A stretch of DNA of 5,983 bases from positions 1 to 5,983 of the forward strand of contig JAGRCC010000368.1 of assembly GCA_020433785.1 (NCBI GenBank), written 5' to 3'. Shown in pieces: positions 1-5,770 of the stretch (its first letter is position 1; each line of letters starts with the position of its first letter). A program made the position numbers and the translations under genes. The notes beneath the pieces were generated by a model. It saw only the letters and a program-made list of their open reading frames with translations, was not told the origin of the DNA and made no database searches. The DNA is from Anaerolineae bacterium (GTDB taxonomy: Bacteria > Chloroflexota > Anaerolineae > 4572-78 > J111).

Positions 1-1639
1 GCCGGCCGTTTTTGTCGATCTGGTACGGAATGGTACGGACATTAAAGATATCGAACGGCAGGTAGGGCCGCCCCGATTGAATGTGAACCAGGCCGCGTTT
101 GCGGACAGCATGGCGTACGCCCAATTCATAAAATACATTGGCATTGTCGATGCTCAAATCGGCGATGACCATATCGGCCAGCAGGAGTTCCTGGAACATA
201 TCGGTCAGGATATCGCCGCTGACGCTTTCTTGATCGGCCCGAAATGACTCGAAACCGGCGGCTTCCACGGCCGGTTTGATCAGGTCGTAGTAGATGCTGT
301 CAAAATCGATCCAGCGGCCATCGGGGCCCTGTTTGCGGCCAAACGGCATCACGACAAAGGCGTGAGGCGCCCCCCGTTTTCTTGAATGATAGCCGCGTGT
401 GTCTTCTAAATCGTCATTGTCTACAACCGTCAGGGTGGTTTCGGTTTTGATGATTTTCTTGTCTATCGTCTCAACTTTGCCATTGACCGCCTCGACCACA
501 CCCTCGATAATATCCGGCATATCGGCCTCGACGGGTTGGGATTCAACTGTGGTCACTGTTTCGGCGACAACGACGGCCATATGCTCAATCTCTTCTTCTT
601 CCTCCTGCTCCAGGAAGGCGGCCGAACCTGATAGGAGGAGCACTTCCTCCAACGCATCCTCCTTTTTGCCTTTCAATTCCTCAATGGCATGCCACATTTC
701 GCTGGCGTGTTTGTTATACTGGCTCCAGATCACTTTCTCGGTGCCAATCACCAGCTTAAAAAACTCTTCGCCGGTTTGTTCCTGTTTATCCAAACTAAAC
801 CACCAATCGCGGATGATATTCAAGCCGGCGATCAGTTGGTTATACGTATTAATCTTGGTGTCGATGTCTCGTGGCTCTAACCAGTTCATTAAGGCCGCGG
901 CGGCAAAAATGGCTACGGCCACCCAAGCGCTAAATTGCCCGCCGGGAATAGCGGCCAGCAGCATGCTAAAACCGGCCGTAACAAACAACCCTACGTTTAA
1001 ATAGTAGCGTTGACGCTGAGGTTCGGCTAATTCCTGGGTGTAGATCTCAAGTTGCTTTTCCAAACGGTAGCGTAAGTAGTCGGCAGGGGCGAGGCGGGTA
1101 AAGCCGGAATCGCTGGTAGGGTCGGCCGGATCGTAATCGGGCGGCAGCTCACCCTGGTAAGGTTTGAGGATCAATTCGGTGCCAAAGCCTTCGGCTACCC
1201 GCCGCTGAATTTTAGTGATGCGATCGCTCAGCCACACTTCACATTCTTCGTGCCACTGCAAAATGGTTCGATACAGGTAGATCTCTTTCTTGATCTCTTC
1301 GGCGGCGGTTCGCAATTCTTGGGAACTTTCTTGTTGCCGGGTCCGCATTAGCAGCGCGAAAACGATAAAGTTCGAGATGAGGACGATGACCAAGATCACG
1401 CGCAGGATTTCGCCGATGGTGTTGAATACCCACCAGCCGGTAAATTCAATAGAACTAACCGCGCTGTAGCTGTTGATGAAAACGGCCAAAAGGACGGCAA
1501 ACATCGCCAGGGTAATCGCGGCTCGACTTAAATAGACGCGCTGTTTGGCCCCCACTTTCGCATTAAAATCGAATTCGGCATAGCGCTCCCAGGCTGATTT
1601 AAGCGCTAGCGACTCAAGCCGTTTTTTTTCTTGGGCCAT
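1..1639 (-). CDS. Tandem SLATT-like 2TM protein with C-terminal NDT/TIR-like domain (3' end beyond window)
   Basis: The frame is open from the ATG at 1639 to base 1 (546 codons plus one base), so the C-terminus is missing. The start is supported by GAAAGAGG at 1647-1654, 7 bases upstream. Residues 15-135 hold two hydrophobic segments (about 39-58 and 78-98) followed by an amphipathic stretch with KKEIYLYR (117-124), as in DUF4231/SLATT proteins. A second pair of membrane segments (about 212-230 and 236-254) is followed by a Trp-rich helical tail with DWW (278-280) and SEMW (313-316), so the 2TM module is duplicated. Residues 320-420 are an acidic linker with a run of five Glu (346-350). Residues 425-546 form a Rossmannoid domain with VVMPFG (429-434), FRAD (466-469), IADLS (492-496), ANVFYELGVRHA (500-511) and LPFD (527-530). 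These match the nucleoside-deoxyribosyltransferase/TIR-like domain that precedes DUF4071 in 'TRAFs-binding' proteins; Glu505 sits where NDT and TIR enzymes carry their catalytic Glu. Inferred role: a membrane-pore effector gated by, or coupled to, nucleotide binding or hydrolysis. Family calls are from motif recognition, not a profile search. Confidence 0.8.
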   Translation of the reverse strand, partial: MAQEKKRLESLALKSAWERYAEFDFNAKVGAKQRVYLSRAAITLAMFAVLLAVFINSYSAVSSIEFTGWWVFNTIGEILRVILVIVLISNFIVFALLMRTRQQESSQELRTAAEEIKKEIYLYRTILQWHEECEVWLSDRITKIQRRVAEGFGTELILKPYQGELPPDYDPADPTSDSGFTRLAPADYLRYRLEKQLEIYTQELAEPQRQRYYLNVGLFVTAGFSMLLAAIPGGQFSAWVAVAIFAAAALMNWLEPRDIDTKINTYNQLIAGLNIIRDWWFSLDKQEQTGEEFFKLVIGTEKVIWSQYNKHASEMWHAIEELKGKKEDALEEVLLLSGSAAFLEQEEEEEIEHMAVVVAETVTTVESQPVEADMPDIIEGVVEAVNGKVETIDKKIIKTETTLTVVDNDDLEDTRGYHSRKRGAPHAFVVMPFGRKQGPDGRWIDFDSIYYDLIKPAVEAAGFESFRADQESVSGDILTDMFQELLLADMVIADLSIDNANVFYELGVRHAVRKRGLVHIQSGRPYLPFDIFNVRTIPYQIDKNGR

Positions 1640-1660
1640 GGTTGAGCCTCTTTCTTTAGG

Positions 1661-1683
1661 GGTAAGATTAAACATATCTTACC
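1661..1683 (-). promoter_or_regulatory. Perfect 8-bp dyad in the leader of the SLATT-like gene
   Basis: GGTAAGAT (1661-1668) and ATCTTACC (1676-1683) are exact reverse complements separated by 7 bases. The right edge of the dyad on the minus strand lies 21 bases before the ATG at 1639 and just upstream of its ribosome binding site. No T-run follows it on the minus strand, so it does not look like an intrinsic terminator. It could be a repressor operator or an mRNA hairpin beside the ribosome binding site. On the minus strand the first arm contains TAAGAT, a weak -10-like hexamer (4 of 6), preceded by an A/T tract at 1687-1702, so an operator overlapping a weak promoter is possible. No specific regulator can be named. 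Confidence 0.45.
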
Positions 1684-1740
1684 ACAGATTTTAAAAAAAT
1701 TAACGTTTAGTGAGTGGGGAAAGAGGTGGGCCAGGAGTGG

Positions 1741-3828
1741 TTATTCGGTCGGTTCCATAATGGGCAAAACGATGTGAAAGGTGCTCCCTTGGCCCGGAAT
1801 ACCGTCACTTTCTACATAGATTTTACCTTCGTGGGCTTCAACAGCCAACTTGCAGAAAGCCAGCCCCAAACCGACGCCGGAGATGGAGGTCGAATAATCG
1901 GCTCGGGAGAATTTATCAAAGATGGTCGTTAAATTTTGCGGGCTGATGCCTGGCCCATCATCTGACACGGTGAAATGTATACCCGTCTCGGTGGTACTCG
2001 TTGAGACCGAAATATGGCCTTCCAGCGGGGTGTATTTGACCGCGTTCCCAACGACATTAATGAGCACCCGCCGGATGAGGCTGGTATCGAGCCAGATGAC
2101 CAGGTCGTCCGGAACCGGGTCGATGGTCAGTTCCATATCTTTGGACTCGGCTTGCGGCCCGACCTGTTCCTTAACGGCCAACAGCAAATCACCAATGTTT
2201 GTCATACTGCGCTGCAGAGGAACTTCACCTTCTTCCAAGCGACTCACATCGAGCATCGAATCGACCAGGTCTTTGATGGTTTGCCCGCTTCGTTTGGCCA
2301 TATCTAAAAAATTGAGGAGCTTAGGATGGTCAGGTTGTGTGGCCAGCATCATCTTGATCAAATCGATGATGTTGATAATGTTCCCCAGGGGACCGCGCAG
2401 ATCATGGACCAACATGTTGACCATGTCTTGCCGTAGCTGCTCAATTTCTTTACGAGCCGATATATCGCGGCCAACCCACTCGACGCCGTCTTTGCCTTTA
2501 TATTGAATCTGGCGGACTTTGATCTCCAGCGGCAATGTTTGGCGATAAGCATCCTTTACTTCCAACTCGATGGAAGGTTCCCGCCAAACTTTGAGTCGTT
2601 TCGTTTGGTCAGCTAAATATTTTTTGAGCTGTGGATCAATGAATGAGATACTGCTTTTGATGAAGAAATCTTTGGGACGGCGTAAGATTTGGCAGGCTTT
2701 GCGATTGATGTCCAGAATGGTGCCGTCGTAATCGGTAATGAAGATGATATCGGTGCTATCTTCAAATAATGAGGCGTAAGTTGCCTCGGCTTTTTGTAAT
2801 TGGGTGACGGCTTGAGCATTAGCCACCGCCGTGGCGGCGTGGTCAGCAAACGTCGCCACGATTTTAACATTGTCTTCCTGATATTTATCCAGTTCATGAC
2901 TGTCGACGGTGAGAATGCCCACCGCTTCGCCGCGAGCGATGAGGGGCGCGCCAATCCAACTGCGTACGTTCACAGAAGACGTGCTCTTAATCCAGTGCGG
3001 TTCCTGATCGACATCAGGAATGACAAAGGGGATCTTCATGTAAATGGCTTGATAGTTAGGGCTGTACTCGTCATAAGTGAGCCGTACTTTGAGCGCGTCC
3101 TCAATGTTGTCGAAGCCTTTGGCCGCTCGCACCACCAGCGTGGCGTAATCATCGTCGAACAGCAAAATCGAACTACTGTCATATTCGACCACTAGCCAAA
3201 GCTGCTCCAGAATGAGATCGAGGACTTCGTCAAGATCAAGGGATGAGTTGATGGTCTGAGTGATGGAGGTTAAGGTGTCGCCCAGCCGCCGCCGCTGCTG
3301 CTCGGCCTCAAAGAGGCGAGCGTTGGTCAAGGCAAACGCGGCCTGGTCGGCGATGATACTCAGCATGGCCAGGTCGCCTTCTTCAAATTTGTTCGGTTGG
3401 CGGCTGGTAATGGTCAAGATGCCGATTAATGTATCGGGTAGTTGAATGGGCACACAGACAGCGCTTCGAACTTCAACCAGTTCAGGGTTTGACTCATCTT
3501 GATACCAGCGCTCGTCGTTGTTGACATCCTCAATGAGAAGCCCGGTTCGATTTACGCGAACCCAGCCGGCTACCCCTTTTTGGGTGATGGTTTCCATCAC
3601 CGTTGAGCTGCGTTTCTGCATCTTAAAGTCACTGAAGGCCAGATTGGTCGCCAGTTTACCTTCTGCATCAAACAGAATCAGGCTCGCGTCCGATGCTCCG
3701 GCCGCCGCCACGGTGGCCGACAGCACATTTCGTAAAACCTGATCGATGTCTAAATCCGCATTAAACTCACGCGTGACCAGATACAACAGATCCAGACGCG
3801 AACTTACGCGAGGGGTTTCAAGAGACAT
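1741..3828 (-). CDS. Cytosolic GAF-GAF-PAS sensor histidine kinase
   Basis: A complete 695-residue protein with no signal peptide or membrane segment, so it should sense a cytosolic signal. Domain order: GAF1 about 10-170, GAF2 about 185-345, PAS about 348-460, a short helical linker, HisKA about 462-530 and HATPase_c about 575-690. The phospho-acceptor is His475 in VHDLRGPL (474-481). ATP-binding motifs are intact: N-box N591-N595 (NVVGN), G1 DDGPGI (623-628), F-box FDKF (637-640) and G2 GVGLGL (651-656). It should therefore be an active autokinase, with GAF domains that may bind a cyclic nucleotide, tetrapyrrole or other small ligand; the ligand cannot be read from the sequence. The start at 3828 has AAGGTGA at 3841-3847, a rather long 12 bases upstream. 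No receiver domain or response regulator gene is in the window, so the partner is unknown. It ends 101 bases before the SLATT-like gene on the same strand with no clear terminator between, so the two may share a transcript. Confidence 0.93.
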   Translation of the reverse strand: MSLETPRVSSRLDLLYLVTREFNADLDIDQVLRNVLSATVAAAGASDASLILFDAEGKLATNLAFSDFKMQKRSSTVMETITQKGVAGWVRVNRTGLLIEDVNNDERWYQDESNPELVEVRSAVCVPIQLPDTLIGILTITSRQPNKFEEGDLAMLSIIADQAAFALTNARLFEAEQQRRRLGDTLTSITQTINSSLDLDEVLDLILEQLWLVVEYDSSSILLFDDDYATLVVRAAKGFDNIEDALKVRLTYDEYSPNYQAIYMKIPFVIPDVDQEPHWIKSTSSVNVRSWIGAPLIARGEAVGILTVDSHELDKYQEDNVKIVATFADHAATAVANAQAVTQLQKAEATYASLFEDSTDIIFITDYDGTILDINRKACQILRRPKDFFIKSSISFIDPQLKKYLADQTKRLKVWREPSIELEVKDAYRQTLPLEIKVRQIQYKGKDGVEWVGRDISARKEIEQLRQDMVNMLVHDLRGPLGNIINIIDLIKMMLATQPDHPKLLNFLDMAKRSGQTIKDLVDSMLDVSRLEEGEVPLQRSMTNIGDLLLAVKEQVGPQAESKDMELTIDPVPDDLVIWLDTSLIRRVLINVVGNAVKYTPLEGHISVSTSTTETGIHFTVSDDGPGISPQNLTTIFDKFSRADYSTSISGVGLGLAFCKLAVEAHEGKIYVESDGIPGQGSTFHIVLPIMEPTE

Positions 3829-3861
3829 AAGTCATTTCTCTCACCTTCGACAGATAATACA

Positions 3862-3950
3862 GTTCATAGAGTTATTAGAGTTTATAAGTTGATGGAGTTT
3901 GTAGAATTTGTAGGGTTTATTGAGTTAGGGGAGTTTAACGGGTTATCCGA
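3862..3950 (+). repeat. Degenerate 9-bp tandem repeat array, left arm
   Basis: Ten consecutive units of 9 bases (one of 8) resembling GTTTATAGA can be laid end to end, starting GTTCATAGA (3862), GTTATTAGA (3871), GTTTATAA (3880), GTTGATGGA (3888), GTTTGTAGA (3897) and ATTTGTAGG (3906), and continuing with more decayed copies to 3950. The first unit and its flank form a 13-base perfect inverted repeat (AGTTCATAGAGTT, 3861-3873) with 4027-4039 on the other side of the gap. The array lies in the inferred untranslated leader of the histidine kinase gene, so its complement would be transcribed. Confidence 0.7.
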
Positions 3951-3960
3951 CAGCTGGCAA
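3932..3960 (-). promoter_or_regulatory. Candidate sigma-70-type promoter for the histidine kinase
   Basis: On the minus strand TTGCCA (3960-3955, 5 of 6 matches to the -35 consensus) and TAAACT (3937-3932, 4 of 6 to the -10) are separated by exactly 17 bases. Transcription would begin near 3925, giving a leader of about 97 bases made largely of the 9-base repeats. It is the best-spaced pair seen in the 229-base gap between the ATPase stop and the kinase start. The -10 falls inside one of the repeat units, so the match could be fortuitous. Confidence 0.4.
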
Positions 3961-3993
3961 AATTCTTTTTTGGCGAAATGCGGCTGTTATTTG

Positions 3994-4038
3994 ATCTGAA
4001 ACTCATTAAACTCGATGAACTCATTAAACTCTATGAAC
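3994..4038 (-). repeat. 9-bp repeat array in inverted orientation, right arm (two near-identical 18-bp copies)
   Basis: Read on the minus strand the units are GTTCATAGA (4038-4030), GTTTAATGA (4029-4021), GTTCATCGA (4020-4012), GTTTAATGA (4011-4003) and GTTTCAGAT (4002-3994). The first four make two 18-base copies differing at one position. They are the same repeat type as 3862-3950 but in opposite orientation, so the gap is a large imperfect inverted repeat around a roughly 43-base unrelated core (3951-3993). The right arm begins 20 bases past the stop of the ATPase gene. It is A/T-rich, with no GC stem and T-run on the minus strand, so it is not a standard intrinsic terminator. Confidence 0.7.
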
Positions 4039-4057
4039 TTAATAAGGTCTACTATTC

Positions 4058-5530
4058 TTAAGAATCGCTTTTCATAAACATGGTCGGCGGAAAGGCAAAT
4101 CCGTTTTGTTTTAGTCTGGGTTCAGATTTGGGTCGAATACCGGCAGGTTCGTGCTGGCCCAAAACCTTACCGTTGGCATCATCGCCTTTGTCATTAAACG
4201 TAAAAACGTTTTGTAAAATGGCGTTTTCGCCTTCCACACCCTGAACTTCCGTAATATGGGTGATTTTTCTAGAGCCATCCCGTAGTCGAGAGGCTTGGAC
4301 AATCAGATCGACCGACGAGGCAATCTGTTTGCGAACCACGTGAATGGGAAAATCAACGCCAGCCATCAAAACCAAGGATTCGAGCCGGTCGAAACAGGCT
4401 CGCGGATCATTGGAGTGAACAGTCGTCATACTGCCGTCGTGGCCGGTGTTCATCGCTTGCAGCATGTCCAACGTTTCACCACCCCGGCATTCGCCTACCA
4501 CAATCCGTTCCGGACGCATCCGCAGTGCGTTGATGACACAATCGCGAATGGTCACCACGCCGGGACTTTGGGGGGTGGGTTTTTTGGTTTCGAGCCGGAC
4601 GACATTACGCTGTTTGAACTGTAACTCAGCCGCATCTTCGATCGTGACGGTTCGTTCATGGGTGGGAATAAAACTGGAGAGTACATTGATCAGAGTTGTT
4701 TTCCCGGAACCTGTCCCCCCGGACACAATGATATTTAGCCGCGCGACCACGCAAGCTTTAAGAAAATCGGCCATGTTAGAGGTCAAAGAGCCAAATCGAA
4801 TCAAATCATCCATGCCCAATTTGTCCTTGGAAAATTTCCGAATGGTCAAATTCGGTCCATCGATAGCGCACGGGCGAATGACCGAGTTAACGCGCGATCC
4901 GTCCGGCAATCGGGCGTCGATCAGTGGGTTTTCCGGATCGGCAGCGCGACCCAACGGCTTGACAATCCGTTTTACAATGCGCTCGACGTGGTCGTCATCC
5001 AAAAATTTGTGGCCACTCTCTGATAGTCGCCCTTTTTGTTCGACAAAAATCACATAGGGGCCGTTGACCATAATTTCCGAGATTTCGTGATTGTTGATCA
5101 ATGGTTCCAACGGGCCAAGACCGAATATCTCATCACAAACGTTGCTGTAAAACTGATCGCGGCTGATGTCGGTTGGCACCTTGATATCTTTGCGCTCGAT
5201 AACTTGCTGGATTCGTTGTAAGGCCATTTGCTCACGTTCCGGCGTACGTTCCAGCGGAAAATCAAGCGGGCTGTCAGGGGCCATTGATTTGCGAATGTTA
5301 TCGGCCAGCCATAACTGCAGCCGCATCCGGTCAGCTCGACCTTCGCTGATAAAGCCGCGCTGAATGGGCGTACCGAGCGGTTCTTCTTCCAACGGGATAA
5401 ATAAACCATTGCTATCAGTAGGGGGCGCCTGAGGTTTCGGGTCATTTTGAGGTGGCATTGATGGCTCAGAGGGAGTTTGGGAATCGGGTGATAACTTCTT
5501 AACGCGCTTCAAGGTTGAAATAGTTGTCAT
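4058..5530 (-). CDS. cpaF: CpaF/TadA-type secretion ATPase (Tad pilus / type II-IV secretion family)
   Basis: A complete 490-residue cytosolic ATPase of the GspE/VirB11 superfamily, in the CpaF/TadA branch that powers Tad (Flp) pilus assembly as a hexamer below the inner-membrane platform. Residues 1-50 are a Pro-rich, probably disordered tail. Residues 95-235 are the N-terminal domain, with GLGPLEPL (137-144), SEIMVNGP (151-158) and the Arg-rich NLTIRKF (227-233) that approaches the nucleotide. The core carries Walker A GGTGSGKT (271-278, Lys277), the Asp box TIEDAAEL (296-303), Walker B RIVVGECRG with Glu347, and the His box TGHDGSMTTVHSN (362-374). All catalytic motifs are intact. After about residue 435 the C-terminus diverges from the conserved core and looks low in structure. 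The start at 5530 has AGGAG at 5540-5544, 9 bases upstream. No TadB/TadC-like platform gene, prepilin or CpaE follows or precedes it, which is unusual for the family; tad genes could lie elsewhere in the genome. The product call is firm, while the exact secretion machine it serves is inferred. Confidence 0.93.
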   Translation of the reverse strand: MTTISTLKRVKKLSPDSQTPSEPSMPPQNDPKPQAPPTDSNGLFIPLEEEPLGTPIQRGFISEGRADRMRLQLWLADNIRKSMAPDSPLDFPLERTPEREQMALQRIQQVIERKDIKVPTDISRDQFYSNVCDEIFGLGPLEPLINNHEISEIMVNGPYVIFVEQKGRLSESGHKFLDDDHVERIVKRIVKPLGRAADPENPLIDARLPDGSRVNSVIRPCAIDGPNLTIRKFSKDKLGMDDLIRFGSLTSNMADFLKACVVARLNIIVSGGTGSGKTTLINVLSSFIPTHERTVTIEDAAELQFKQRNVVRLETKKPTPQSPGVVTIRDCVINALRMRPERIVVGECRGGETLDMLQAMNTGHDGSMTTVHSNDPRACFDRLESLVLMAGVDFPIHVVRKQIASSVDLIVQASRLRDGSRKITHITEVQGVEGENAILQNVFTFNDKGDDANGKVLGQHEPAGIRPKSEPRLKQNGFAFPPTMFMKSDS

Positions 5531-5671
5531 GTTGAATGTCTCCTGGGAAAACGATGGGTAGGATGGATATTGAATGGGTTTGATATTGAATTGTTGAAAG
5601 GTTTAGAACTGCAATGAGTTGAAGATGGGTACGCCGCTCCGCTGCTAGTTATAGAATTTTTAAGGTCACTG

Positions 5672-5696
5672 GCGTAATGTTCAAATGACAATACGC
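5672..5696. promoter_or_regulatory. Interrupted dyad, possible operator at the ATPase promoter
   Basis: GCGTA (5672-5676) pairs with TACGC (5692-5696) and TGT (5678-5680) pairs with ACA (5688-5690), with one mismatched base on each side between the two blocks and a 7-base centre: eight symmetric pairs across 25 bases. On the minus strand it would span about +5 to +29 of the predicted transcript, a common place for a repressor site; alternatively it could fold as a leader hairpin. The binding protein is unknown. Confidence 0.4.
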
Positions 5697-5707
5697 TTAA
5701 CTTTTTA

Positions 5708-5729
5708 ATTATAGCACGAGTTGTGCCAA
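5708..5729 (-). promoter_or_regulatory. Promoter of the secretion ATPase gene: extended -10 overlapping a -24/-12-like element
   Basis: On the minus strand 5716-5708 reads TGCTATAAT, a perfect TATAAT with the TGn extension; no good -35 is found 16-18 bases upstream, which is usual for extended -10 promoters. Initiation would be near 5701. Directly overlapping, TTGGCAC (5729-5723), five bases and GTGCT (5717-5713) match the sigma-54 pattern TGGCAC-N5-TTGCT at all but one position, with GG and GC exactly 12 bases apart. The sigma-70 reading is the safer one, because it is not known from this window whether the organism has sigma-54. A short GCAC/GTGC dyad (5714-5726) shares the same bases. Confidence 0.6.
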
Positions 5730-5770
5730 AACCTATAGGCCAAATTGCCTGTTTAGATTTCTACTTAATT

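Larger units (their letters stand above)
5531..5770. other. 240-base intergenic region: promoter and leader of the secretion ATPase gene
   Basis: No coding frame is supported here on either strand. Going from the ATPase start outward it holds a good ribosome binding site (5540-5544), a G/T-rich stretch with a 10-base direct repeat GATATTGAAT (5566-5575 and 5582-5591), an interrupted dyad (5672-5696) and a strong -10 element (5708-5713). The inferred untranslated leader is about 170 bases. No convincing terminator for the upstream peptidase gene is visible between 5707 and 5770. Confidence 0.6.

Noticed and set aside
399..1004. 201-codon plus-strand frame, Ser/Thr-rich
   Set aside because: It is antisense to the well-supported SLATT-like gene, its product is low-complexity Ser/Thr, and the minus-strand frame shows recognisable domains throughout.
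1687..1702. A/T tract after the kinase stop, considered as an intrinsic terminator
   Set aside because: The minus-strand T-run has no GC-rich hairpin immediately before it; it fits an A/T-rich promoter region better.
1922..2506. 194-codon plus-strand frame
   Set aside because: It is antisense to the HisKA/HATPase region of the kinase, and the predicted protein has no recognisable motif or ribosome binding site.
4054..4065. 12-base perfect palindrome ATTCTTAAGAAT over the ATPase stop codon
   Set aside because: It is A/T-rich, has no loop or following T-run to act as a terminator, and overlaps coding sequence; likely chance.
4446..5057. 203-codon plus-strand frame
   Set aside because: It is antisense to the Walker A/B core of the secretion ATPase; the frame follows from the codon pattern of the conserved gene.
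5566..5591. Direct repeat GATATTGAAT in the ATPase leader, considered as part of the 9-base repeat family
   Set aside because: The 16-base spacing and the sequence do not match the 9-base units at 3862-4038; recorded only as content of the intergenic region.
5732..5739. Palindrome CCTATAGG between the peptidase gene and the ATPase promoter
   Set aside because: Eight bases with no second copy and no associated element; too short to support as a site.
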